Assembly (NCBI GenBank): GCA_017535725.1
Contig: JAFXTO010000012.1
Location: 1 to 32,893 of the forward strand
Origin: Bacteroidaceae bacterium
GTDB lineage: Bacteria; Bacteroidota; Bacteroidia; Bacteroidales; Bacteroidaceae
Direction of reading: 5' to 3'
Length of the DNA stretch: 32,893 nucleotides
In this document: positions 8,914 to 22,817 of the stretch, in pieces
How positions within the stretch are numbered: the first letter of the stretch is position 1
How the letters are laid out: the number at the start of each line of letters is the position of its first letter
Made by a program: the position numbers and the translations under genes
Notes under the pieces: model-generated
Seen by the model: the letters and a program-made list of their open reading frames with translations, nothing else
What the model was told of the DNA's origin: nothing
Database searches by the model: none

Positions 8914-8939
8914 TGTAACTTTTGGACGGCTGAATCGTC
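8914..8939 (+). promoter_or_regulatory. putative ECF sigma promoter of the anti-sigma gene
   Basis: TGTAAC (8914-8919) and CGTC (8936-8939) are separated by 16 nt. These resemble the common ECF -35 'AAC' motif and the -10 'CGTC' motif. The pair lies about 58 nt before the ATG at 8997, whereas most other promoters here are of the TAnnTTTG type. It could be the autoregulated promoter read by the nearby ECF factor. Confidence 0.45.
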
Positions 8940-8996
8940 TTCATTGTAGAAAAGAATAAAAAGAATAATAGGTATTACCCCTAAACCGCCTGAGAT

Positions 8997-9461
8997 ATGG
9001 ACTTCAAGTACATCGAACAACTGCTGGAGCGCTACTTTGCTGCAGAGACAACCGTTCAGGAAGAGCGTCTGTTGCGAGATTTCTTCTCGCAGGATGAGGT
9101 CCCTGCGCATCTGAGGAAGTGGCAACCTCTGTTTCTTGCAGAGAAGTCCCTTGCCGAGGCCCATCTGGACGAACACTTCGACCTGCGATTGTTGCAACTG
9201 ACGGGCGAGGAACATGTCCAGGCTCTCCGCATCACCTTGGCGCAACGACTGCGCCCGTTGTTCAAGGCTGCCGCTTTCGTGGCGTTCGCCATTGTTCTGG
9301 GTACGGCGGTGGAGCACGCCTCAGAATATCAGCAGACGGGGAACCCTGTCCAGACTGCCTTTCAAGGTGAGGATGAACTGGACGCCAACGAGACCACTGT
9401 GATAGACATCCGTTCGGCTAATGCGGAACCAGTGGACTCCACAGACCAGAAACTACCATAG
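8997..9461 (+). CDS. probable single-pass membrane anti-sigma factor
   Basis: 154-residue protein with a cytoplasmic, charged, helical N-terminal domain (about 1-85, MDFKYIEQLLERYFAAETTVQEERLL...). One transmembrane segment follows (about 88-105, PLFKAAAFVAFAIVLGTAV), then a short acidic C-terminal region that would lie in the periplasm. This layout is typical of anti-sigma factors paired with ECF factors in Bacteroidales, although no zinc-binding anti-sigma motif is visible. The only sigma gene nearby is at 7550-8071, separated by the opposing hsp20. The role is inferred from topology and context, not from a diagnostic motif. It may alternatively be an uncharacterised membrane protein. Confidence 0.65.
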   Translation: MDFKYIEQLLERYFAAETTVQEERLLRDFFSQDEVPAHLRKWQPLFLAEKSLAEAHLDEHFDLRLLQLTGEEHVQALRITLAQRLRPLFKAAAFVAFAIVLGTAVEHASEYQQTGNPVQTAFQGEDELDANETTVIDIRSANAEPVDSTDQKLP

Positions 9462-9588
9462 ACTTCATTTTTGCTTTTTCTCTATAAAATAATCAAGTGT
9501 GCGACTGTTTTACCTTGAAAACCGCAACACTGTAAAGAAGGGACGACCGTGAGGCCGCCCCCTTCTTGTAGTGCCAATAAATACCTTT

Positions 9589-9678
9589 CTTGTAGTGCCA
9601 AGGGACTACAAGCAAAACGGCTGGATGTATCGGCCCATTCATATAGTGGTGTTGCTTGTAGTCCCTTGGCACTACAAG
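9589..9678. repeat. 24-nt perfect inverted repeat, candidate bidirectional terminator
   Basis: Copies at 9589-9612 and 9655-9678 are exact reverse complements separated by 42 nt. Each is itself nearly palindromic (CTTGTAGT...ACTACAAG ends). A partial third copy (CTTGTAGTGCCAA) lies at 9564-9576, next to a G/C-rich imperfect hairpin at 9537-9565. The right copy ends 1 nt from the stop codon of the minus-strand protease gene, so the structure sits between two convergent genes. It resembles REP/BIME-like intergenic repeats. Confidence 0.7.
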
Positions 9679-9679
9679 T

Positions 9680-16369
<6,690 letters not shown>

Positions 16370-16413
16370 AGATAACACTTTCTTATCCATTTATGACTCC
16401 TTTCAGAAAATCC

Positions 16414-16445
16414 TTTGGCCATATCCAAGAATTGCTTTATCTTTG
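16414..16445 (+). promoter_or_regulatory. promoter of the GH36 alpha-galactosidase gene
   Basis: -33 TTTG (16414-16417) and -7 TATCTTTG (16438-16445) with exactly 20 nt between them, 41 nt before the ATG at 16487. The -33 box starts an imperfect dyad TTTGG-N6-CCAAG with the same half-site spacing as the operator at 12060-12079. Confidence 0.75.
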
Positions 16446-16486
16446 CACGCAGATATTCATCCAAAAGTCATTTAATCCACAACACA

Positions 16487-18655
16487 ATGAAAAAAGTTCT
16501 TCTTTTCCTCTTGGCCCTGTGCTTTGCGGTTTGTCCGCAAGGTTTCGTCAAGGCCGAAAACATCTTCATCAACACTCCGAAGACCACCCTTATGCTCACC
16601 GCCAATGAGGGCGGCACACCCCGCATCCATTATTATGGTTCGCGCATCACACCCGCTCAGGGTCACGAAGTCCTCGATGCCATGAGTATCAACTACGATG
16701 CCTATCCCGCTTTTGGTCGCAACAGCTTCGATGAGACCGCACTCAGTGTGACTCACGCCGATGGCAATATGACCACGGAGCTCGCTATCACTGGCACCCG
16801 TACCGAAGGTGACCTCACCATCATCTCCCTGAAAGACAAGGCCTATGAGTTCTATGTGGATCTTTATTACAAGGCTAACGACAAGAGCGATGTCATTGAG
16901 ACCTGGACGGTCATTCGCAATGGAGAGAAGAAGCCTATCCGATTAGAGCAGTACGCCAGCGGTGTGATGACATTCCGTCAGGAAGGTGCTTGGATTACCC
17001 ATTTTCACGGTGCCTGGGGACAGGAGGCACGCATGACCGAAGAGCCGCTGAGTGCAGGCCTCAAGACCATCGTCAATCACGACGGTGTACGAGCTGGTAT
17101 GGATGATCGCGCCGAAGTGATGATTTCCCTTGACGGCAAGCCTCAGGAAAACAGCGGACGTGTCGTTGGGGCAGCCCTCTGCTGGACGGGTAACTACAAG
17201 ATTCGTTTGGACACACGTGGACTCTACCGTCACACCCTCATTGCAGGAATCGATGATCTCCATACCGCCTATACCCTGAAGCCGGGCGAGACCTTCCAGA
17301 CACCAGAGTTGGCTCTGGCCTATAGCACAGAAGGTAAGGGCGGTGTCAGCCGTGCCTTCCACCGTTGGGGACGTGCAGGCAAACTCCACAACGGACGTGG
17401 CCTGCGCGACATTCTGCTCAATTCCTGGGAGGGAGTCTATATGAACGTCAATCAGGAGGTCTGCGAGCAGATGATGGATGGCGTCAAGGAACTGGGAGGA
17501 GAACTCTTCGTCGTGGATGATGGCTGGTTCGGTCGTAAATATCGCCGCACGGACGATACCCAGGGTCTGGGCGATTGGATTACCGATACCGAGAAGCTAC
17601 CTAACGGCGTGCCAGCCCTGTTGAAGGCTGCCGAGGACCGCGGCTTGAAGTTCGGCATCTGGATTGAACCGGAGATGACGAACAGCAAGAGCGAACTCTT
17701 CGAAGACCATCCAGATTGGGTGGTCGCACACCCCACCCGCGAACTCTCCAAGGGACGTGGCGGCACACAGCTTGTTCTGGATATGTCCAACCCCAAGGTG
17801 CAGGACTTCGTGGTAGGCATCGTTGACAACCTTGTCAAGGAGAACCCACACCTTTATTATATTAAGTGGGACTGCAATATGTCGATGAACAACTTCGGCA
17901 GTTCTTATCTCACAGCCGACAAGCAAAGCCATCTCTTTGTGGACTTCCACCTCGGTTTGCGCAAGGCACTGGAGCGTATCCGTGCAGCCCATCCGAATCT
18001 CGTCATCCAGCTGTGCTCCAGCGGTGGTGGTCGTGTGAACTGGGGTTTCTTGCCCTACTTCGATGAGTTCTGGTGCTCCGATAACACTGATGCTCAGCAG
18101 CGCCTCTTCATCCAGTGGGGTACCAGTCACTTCTTCCCCACGATGGCTATGGCACAGCATGTCAGCGCTTCGCCCAACCACCAGACCGGTCGCATCATTC
18201 CTCTGAAGTTCCGTTTCGATGTTGCCATGACTGGTCGCCTTGGTATGGAGATGAAACCCAGCGACCTCAACGACCGCGAGCGCGAGTACGCCAAGCAGGC
18301 CGTCGCTTTCTATAAGGAAATACGTCCCGTTATCCAGCTCGGCGATCAGTATCGCCTGCTCTCCCCCTACGAGGGCAACGGCTTCTGCAGCGAGATGTTC
18401 GTCAACGAGGATAAGTCCGAAGCCGTATTCTTCTGCTACAAGTTTGAGAACTACGTAGGTCTACAGACTCCACGCTGGCACATGGCAGGCCTCGATCCCG
18501 ATGCCACCTACCAGCTTACGGAATTTGGTAGCACCGAACGCCAACACTACTTCGAAGGCAAGAACTTCAGTGGTCGTTTCCTCATGGAGACGGGCTTTGA
18601 TGCCAACCTCTCTGGCCAGTTCGGTAGCCGCGTCATCCGACTTCGCAAAGTATAA
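16487..18655 (+). CDS. exported GH36 alpha-galactosidase
   Basis: Retaining alpha-galactosidase of 722 residues, acting on terminal alpha-1,6-galactose as in raffinose-type sugars or galactomannan side chains. A signal peptide (MKKVLLFLLALCFAVCPQGFVKA) precedes an N-terminal beta-sandwich (about 30-300). The (beta/alpha)8 barrel follows, with VVDDGWFGRK, FGIWIEPEM, the nucleophile D462 in IKWDCNMSMN, CSSGGGRVNWGFLPY and the acid/base D532 in WCSDNTDAQQR. A short C-terminal beta domain ends the protein. No sorting tail is visible, so it is probably periplasmic. It has its own promoter 117 nt after the GH2 stop. With GH2 it forms a galactoside-degrading pair without a SusC/SusD transporter nearby. 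Confidence 0.95.
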   Translation: MKKVLLFLLALCFAVCPQGFVKAENIFINTPKTTLMLTANEGGTPRIHYYGSRITPAQGHEVLDAMSINYDAYPAFGRNSFDETALSVTHADGNMTTELAITGTRTEGDLTIISLKDKAYEFYVDLYYKANDKSDVIETWTVIRNGEKKPIRLEQYASGVMTFRQEGAWITHFHGAWGQEARMTEEPLSAGLKTIVNHDGVRAGMDDRAEVMISLDGKPQENSGRVVGAALCWTGNYKIRLDTRGLYRHTLIAGIDDLHTAYTLKPGETFQTPELALAYSTEGKGGVSRAFHRWGRAGKLHNGRGLRDILLNSWEGVYMNVNQEVCEQMMDGVKELGGELFVVDDGWFGRKYRRTDDTQGLGDWITDTEKLPNGVPALLKAAEDRGLKFGIWIEPEMTNSKSELFEDHPDWVVAHPTRELSKGRGGTQLVLDMSNPKVQDFVVGIVDNLVKENPHLYYIKWDCNMSMNNFGSSYLTADKQSHLFVDFHLGLRKALERIRAAHPNLVIQLCSSGGGRVNWGFLPYFDEFWCSDNTDAQQRLFIQWGTSHFFPTMAMAQHVSASPNHQTGRIIPLKFRFDVAMTGRLGMEMKPSDLNDREREYAKQAVAFYKEIRPVIQLGDQYRLLSPYEGNGFCSEMFVNEDKSEAVFFCYKFENYVGLQTPRWHMAGLDPDATYQLTEFGSTERQHYFEGKNFSGRFLMETGFDANLSGQFGSRVIRLRKV

Positions 18656-18664
18656 ATAACTGAA

Positions 18665-18679
18665 GCAAGCCCTGCTTGC
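18665..18679. terminator. short hairpin between GH36 and licD-like genes
   Basis: GCAAGC and GCTTGC form a 6-bp stem with a 3-nt loop in the 29-nt gap between two convergent genes. It is a weak terminator by itself; the 16-bp inverted repeat just inside the licD-like gene may do more. Confidence 0.4.
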
Positions 18680-18684
18680 AGGTC

Positions 18685-19503
18685 TTAGTAAATCTCGACT
18701 TTCGCCGTATGCAGATGGATGCTCTCCAGGTCTGGCATACGGCGAAAGTCGCCGTATATACGGGTGAGATAGGCCGCAGGGTCATGGGGTGCCAGAAAAG
18801 GATACCCTTCGAAGTCAATGGTACTCAGCGGGAATAGGTCTTCGGGACGGCGCGTGCTCTCGTAGGGAATGCCCAAGCCATAGTGCAGCACCTTTTGTGG
18901 AAACAGACGACCTATCCAGCGCAAGACGGGATAGATATACCGAACGTTCAACTCAAAAAGCTTGCTGGTCTTGCGCAGTATTTGCTGGTCGTTGTACTCC
19001 GGGTTGCGCATAATCTTAAAGATGTGTCCGATGGTACGGTTCGAGAGCCAGTGTAGCGGCGCAGGAATCTTCTCGACGTAGAAGAGATCGATGAACAACC
19101 CTTGCAGTTGGCAACGGCGGTCGTAGTGGTTCGTCTCTTCGATGTAACTGCGACGGTCACGTAACTTGGCGTAGGTGAAGACATAACCAGGGTCGGTCTC
19201 ATGGGTCTGCAGGGCATAGTCTGTGCCCTTGCATTCTTCAGGCAGTACTCGCAGCAGTTGCTGGTAGTCCGCTTTGGGCAGTTCGACATCCACATCATCG
19301 TCCCAGGGGATGAATCCTCCGTGACGAACGGCACCAATCAGGGTTCCCGATCCTAACCAATAGCGAATGTGATGGCGCCGACACACGGCATCCAACCAAA
19401 GCAGCATTTGGAACATTCGTTCCTGTTGGCGACGTAACAGCGAACCTTCGGGAGCAAAGCGCTCGCGCAGGGCTCGATTCTCGGATTCTGAAAGAAGTGC
19501 CAT
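18685..19503 (-). CDS. LicD-family phosphotransferase
   Basis: 272-residue cytoplasmic protein of the LicD/fukutin-like nucleotidyltransferase-fold family, whose known members transfer phosphocholine or a similar group from a CDP-activated donor onto a surface glycan. The signature WLGSGTLIGAVRHGGFIPWD (49-68) continues into DDDVDVELPK, supplying the catalytic acidic residues. Further conserved parts are the LRDRRSYIEE and GLFIDLFYVEKIP segments. It diverges from a nucleotidyltransferase::aminotransferase fusion gene, a natural source of an activated donor. The last 20 codons contain a perfect 16-bp inverted repeat and an atypical ending (HLHTAKVEIY). Acceptor and transferred group are unknown. 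Confidence 0.88.
   Translation of the reverse strand: MALLSESENRALRERFAPEGSLLRRQQERMFQMLLWLDAVCRRHHIRYWLGSGTLIGAVRHGGFIPWDDDVDVELPKADYQQLLRVLPEECKGTDYALQTHETDPGYVFTYAKLRDRRSYIEETNHYDRRCQLQGLFIDLFYVEKIPAPLHWLSNRTIGHIFKIMRNPEYNDQQILRKTSKLFELNVRYIYPVLRWIGRLFPQKVLHYGLGIPYESTRRPEDLFPLSTIDFEGYPFLAPHDPAAYLTRIYGDFRRMPDLESIHLHTAKVEIY
18697..18750. repeat. perfect 16-bp inverted repeat overlapping the licD-like 3' end
   Basis: GACTTTCGCCGTATGC (18697-18712) pairs exactly with GCATACGGCGAAAGTC (18735-18750), with a 22-nt loop. It lies in the last codons of the minus-strand gene, ending about 9 nt before its stop. Confidence 0.85.
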
Positions 19504-19528
19504 AGGTAATCAAATTGCGTTTTCGGTG

Positions 19529-19618
19529 CAAAGATACGTAAAAGTTTAAAGTTTAAAGACATGACAAGCAAAAACTTTAAACTTTAAACTTTAAACTTTA
19601 AACTTTTCCGTATCTTTG
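19529..19618. promoter_or_regulatory. divergent promoter region with AAACTTT tandem repeats
   Basis: A minus-strand -7 box (TATCTTTG read from 19536 to 19529) faces the licD-like gene. A plus-strand TATCTTTG (19611-19618) faces the fusion gene. Between them, AAACTTT is repeated five times exactly (19572-19606), and its reverse complement AAAGTTT occurs twice plus a partial copy (19541-19558). No TTTG -33 box sits at the usual 20-nt spacing for either gene; the repeats occupy that place. Confidence 0.6.
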
Positions 19619-19647
19619 CGCCCTGAAACTAAAAAAAGGAACGAACT

Positions 19648-21465
19648 ATGCAAGCGATAATCCTTGCCGCAGGGATGGGACGCCGCCTTGGCGAACTCAC
19701 GCGAAATCAGACGAAGTGTATGATAGAAGTCGGAGGAGTCCGGCTGATAGACCGTATGCTCATGCAGTTGCGGTCTCTGCCACTTACCCGCGTCATCATC
19801 GTTGTAGGCTATCAGGCCGAAGGGCTTCGTCAGCATATCGGCGACCGGTATGCGGACTTGAATATCGAGTATGTGGAGAACGAACTGTACGACCGCACGA
19901 ACAATATTTATTCGTTGGCACTTGCTCGTGAACTCTTGGTGGAGGACGACACGTTGCTCATCGAGAGTGACTTGATTCTTGATGACCGTCTTTTCCCCCT
20001 CTTGTTGGACAATCCCTGGCCCAACCTTGCACTCGTGGCTAAGTACCGTTCGTGGATGGACGGCACGATGGTGCGATTGGACGAGGACCTCTGCATCACC
20101 AGTTTCGTACCTAAAAGCAGTTTCCACTACGAAGAGCGCGATCAGTACTACAAGACTGTGAATGTCTACAAGTTCAGCCGCGATTTTCTGCGGACTAAGT
20201 ATGTGCCGTTCCTCGAGGTGTATATGCGCACCGTGGGCGAGAACGAATACTACGAACAGGTGTTGCGCGTGCTGACTTTCCTCGACCGTACGGAACTCAA
20301 GGCATTGCCTATTGGTGATGAGCACTGGTATGAAATTGATGATATTCAGGATCTTGACATCGCTGAGACGATGTTTGCTGAAGGACGGGAGCTTTGGCGT
20401 TCCTACTCTCGTCGCTTTGGTGGCTTCTGGCGCTTCCCGGATTTGCTGGACTTCAACTATTTGGTGAATCCCTATTTCCCTTCGGAACGGTTGAAGACGG
20501 AGTTGATGGCCAGCTTCGATGTCCTCCTGACCCAGTACCCTTCGGGTATGCAGGTCAACTCACTTTTGGCTGGCAAGTGTTTCGGAATAGCTCCTGACCT
20601 TGTGGTTCCAGGCAATGGAGCTGCAGAGCTGATAAAGGTGGTTATGGAGCACACCCCCGGTCGTTTGGGTGTCGTCTATCCGACCTTTGAAGAATACCCC
20701 AATCGCAAGGAAGCCGAGGATCTTGTTATCTATACCCCTGATAATGCGGACTTCGCCTACACCGCCGATGACTTGATGGCCTTCTTTGCCGACAAGCAAC
20801 TCTCCATGCTCTTGCTTATCAACCCTGACAATCCCAGTGGCAATTACATTCCTCGTTCTGAAGTACTCAGCCTGCTGGCTTGGTGCGAGCAACGGGGCAT
20901 CAAGTTGCTTGTAGATGAGTCCTTTGTGGACTTCGCCCGCTGCTACCCTGAAGGCACCTTACTTTCCGACGATCTCCTGCGTGCCCATCCGTCGCTGATT
21001 GTTATGAAGAGTATCTCCAAGAGCTACGGCGTGCCTGGTTTGCGCCTCGGTATTCTGGCTACAGCAGACAGCAAGATGATTGCTGCTTGTCGTAGGGAGG
21101 TCAGCATCTGGAATATCAATTCCTTTGCGGAGTACTACATGCAAATTTATGGGAAGTATGTAGCTGATTACCAGCGTGCATGCCGCCTCTTTCAAGAGGA
21201 ACGCGACCGCTTCGAGGGCGAACTGCGTAAGATTTCCTTTCTGCGTGTCATCCCCTCCGAGGCCAACTATTTCCTCTGCGAGGTCAACAACCGCTTCTCT
21301 TCCTCCGAACTGGCCATCCTCCTTATCAAGCGGGTTAACATTCTCATCAAGGATTGCGGCTACAAGAAGGCGTTTGGGTGTAAGAACTATGTCCGCATAG
21401 CAGTCCGTAACACGGCAGACAACGACCGCCTGTTGCAGGCGCTGCACGAGTTGGATCAGGCTTGA
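19648..21465 (+). CDS. fusion of sugar/amino-alcohol-phosphate nucleotidyltransferase and class I aminotransferase-fold PLP enzyme
   Basis: 605-residue two-domain protein. Residues 1 to about 245 are a LicC/RfbA-like nucleotidyltransferase: MQAIILAAGMGRRLGELT is the NTP-binding loop, TKCMIEVGG supplies a lysine, and the EYVENELYDRTNNIYSLALA and LIESDLILDD segments are typical of choline- or aminoalkyl-phosphate cytidylyltransferases. Residues about 265-605 form a fold-type-I PLP enzyme of HisC/CobD type, with INPDNPSGNYIP, LLVDESFVDFA, the PLP lysine K458 in SISKSYGVPGLRLG, and a C-terminal YVRIAVRN carrying a carboxylate-binding arginine. The fusion suggests the PLP domain makes or uses an amine whose phosphate is activated by the first domain. 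An AAGGAA-like site precedes the ATG, and the opine-type dehydrogenase follows by 25 nt. Confidence 0.85.
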   Translation: MQAIILAAGMGRRLGELTRNQTKCMIEVGGVRLIDRMLMQLRSLPLTRVIIVVGYQAEGLRQHIGDRYADLNIEYVENELYDRTNNIYSLALARELLVEDDTLLIESDLILDDRLFPLLLDNPWPNLALVAKYRSWMDGTMVRLDEDLCITSFVPKSSFHYEERDQYYKTVNVYKFSRDFLRTKYVPFLEVYMRTVGENEYYEQVLRVLTFLDRTELKALPIGDEHWYEIDDIQDLDIAETMFAEGRELWRSYSRRFGGFWRFPDLLDFNYLVNPYFPSERLKTELMASFDVLLTQYPSGMQVNSLLAGKCFGIAPDLVVPGNGAAELIKVVMEHTPGRLGVVYPTFEEYPNRKEAEDLVIYTPDNADFAYTADDLMAFFADKQLSMLLLINPDNPSGNYIPRSEVLSLLAWCEQRGIKLLVDESFVDFARCYPEGTLLSDDLLRAHPSLIVMKSISKSYGVPGLRLGILATADSKMIAACRREVSIWNINSFAEYYMQIYGKYVADYQRACRLFQEERDRFEGELRKISFLRVIPSEANYFLCEVNNRFSSSELAILLIKRVNILIKDCGYKKAFGCKNYVRIAVRNTADNDRLLQALHELDQA

Positions 21466-21490
21466 ACTATTATTCCTGTCTGTTGAAAGA

Positions 21491-22492
21491 ATGAAAACGA
21501 AAGTATGTATCTGTGGTGGTGGCAATCTGGCCACCGTTTGTGCCGGCTTTTTGGCTGCTCAAGAGACGGTTGCCGTGAGTCTGCTTACCCGGAAACCGCA
21601 GGCGTGGGTATCCGAAGTGGAAGTTATAGACCCCGATGGCCGTTGTTTCCGAAGTCAGCTGCAACGCATTAGCGACCGCCCAGAGGATGTCGTTCCGCAG
21701 GCAGACCTCGTCCTATTGTGTCTGCCTGGCTTTGGCATAGAGCCTACTTTGATGGCTATCAAGCCTTACCTCTCTTCCACGACCGCCGTCGGTTCCGTGG
21801 TCTCCAGCACGGGTTTTTTCTTCTTCGCGCATAAACATCTCCCCGCCCAGCAACCCCTTTTCGGCTTCCAGCGCGTACCCTTCATCGCCCGCACAGAAGT
21901 CTATGGCCATCGTGCTCACCTTCTGGGCTATAAGAAAGAGCTCTCCGTTGCCTTCGAGAACGATTCGGCAGGTTATTCGATTTTAGAAAACCTATTCCGC
22001 ACACCGATTCGCCGCCTGAATAACTTCTATGAGGCAAGTCTCACCAACAGCAACCCCATCCTGCACACGGGTCGTCTCTTCACCCTCTGGCATGACTGGA
22101 ACGGCGAAGCCATTGCCACGCCCATCCGTTTTTATGAGGAATGGACAGATGAGGCTTCCGCCTGCATCCTAGCTATGGACGACGAACTCATGTCCCTGAC
22201 TCGCAAGCTCGGTATCGACGAACAGGCTGTACCCTCACTGCTAACGTATTACGAATCCACCGATGCCCCCTCGCTAACCCACAAGATTCGTAGCATAGCC
22301 GCCTTCCAGGGTATTCTGGCTCCTATGTGTCAGACCTCAGCCGGCTACGTCCCCGATTTCAACAGCCGTTATTTCATAGAAGACTTCCCCTTTGGACTCC
22401 GTTTCATCCGTCAACTACTTCACGAGCACGAGCTCCCCTGTCCACACGTTGATGAAGTGTATGCTTGGGGGATGCAAAAGGTACGTTCGTAA
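21491..22492 (+). CDS. NAD(P)-dependent opine (octopine/nopaline) dehydrogenase family protein
   Basis: 333-residue two-domain oxidoreductase. The N-terminal Rossmann domain starts CICGGGNLATVCAGFLA, a dinucleotide-binding loop close to the start, with LVLLCLPGFGIEPTL around the next beta strands. The C-terminal helical domain has NSNPILHTGRLF, the place of the catalytic histidine in opine dehydrogenases, and ends with SRYFIEDFPFGLRFIRQL. Family members reductively join an amino group to a 2-oxo acid (octopine, nopaline, staphylopine-like products). The gene is 25 nt after the fusion gene and is probably cotranscribed, so its amine substrate may be the product of that fusion. The actual substrate is unknown. 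Confidence 0.88.
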   Translation: MKTKVCICGGGNLATVCAGFLAAQETVAVSLLTRKPQAWVSEVEVIDPDGRCFRSQLQRISDRPEDVVPQADLVLLCLPGFGIEPTLMAIKPYLSSTTAVGSVVSSTGFFFFAHKHLPAQQPLFGFQRVPFIARTEVYGHRAHLLGYKKELSVAFENDSAGYSILENLFRTPIRRLNNFYEASLTNSNPILHTGRLFTLWHDWNGEAIATPIRFYEEWTDEASACILAMDDELMSLTRKLGIDEQAVPSLLTYYESTDAPSLTHKIRSIAAFQGILAPMCQTSAGYVPDFNSRYFIEDFPFGLRFIRQLLHEHELPCPHVDEVYAWGMQKVRS

Positions 22493-22516
22493 ACGCCCAC
22501 ACGTATATACGTTTTT

Positions 22517-22800
22517 GGTGTTTCGATCATTCCTTTTTGGCCATTGTTCTGTATGTCAGAGAATTAAGGTGATGCTCATCCCTCGTTTTCGGTCACTTTT
22601 CGGTCACTTTTCGGTCATTTTCAATCACTTTTCGGTCACAAATCTATGACAAAAGTGATGACTAAGTGATGACCGAAAGGTGACCGAAAAGTGACTGAAA
22701 AGTGACTGAAAATGACCGAAAGATGACCGAAATTTGAGAGGACTGCCTTTCCTAACCATTGGTAGCCAAAGACTTATAAGAAAAGTGTGATCGAAACGCC
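22517..22800. repeat. foldback element with 11-nt tandem units in two inverted arms
   Basis: The outer ends are inverted repeats, GGTGTTTCGATCA (22517-22529) and TGATCGAAACGCC (22788-22800), 12 of 13 matching. Inside, five units of the form TTTTCGGTCAC (22586-22639) are followed by six units of the reverse complement GTGACCGAAAA with small changes (22669-22732). It fills most of the 325-nt gap 22493-22817; no gene is seen in that gap. The whole could fold into one long hairpin. Confidence 0.75.
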
Positions 22801-22817
22801 CGGAAACACAAAAATAC

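Larger units (their letters stand above)
8603..8996. other. 394-nt intergenic region between hsp20 and the anti-sigma gene
   Basis: No convincing gene lies here. It holds the divergent control regions of hsp20 (minus) and the anti-sigma gene (plus): the hsp20 ribosome-binding site (AGGAG, read on the minus strand, about 8613-8617), a sigma-54-like promoter at 8735-8750, and an ECF-type promoter at 8914-8939. The rest is AT-rich with no further structure I can support. Confidence 0.6.

Noticed and set aside
19648-21465. Phosphonate (2-aminoethylphosphonate) cytidylyltransferase-transaminase assignment
   Set aside because: The nucleotidyltransferase part could fit, but the PLP part looks HisC/CobD-like rather than the class V transaminase of that pathway, and no phosphonate synthesis gene is nearby. 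Kept only as an alternative substrate to test.
22501-22516. Small palindrome ACGTATATACGT followed by TTTT as terminator of the opine-type dehydrogenase gene
   Set aside because: Only a weak, AT-rich stem of few pairs; too little to call a terminator beside the larger foldback element.
22586-22732. CRISPR-like array
   Set aside because: The 11-nt units are contiguous with no unique spacers, occur in both orientations, and no cas gene is nearby.
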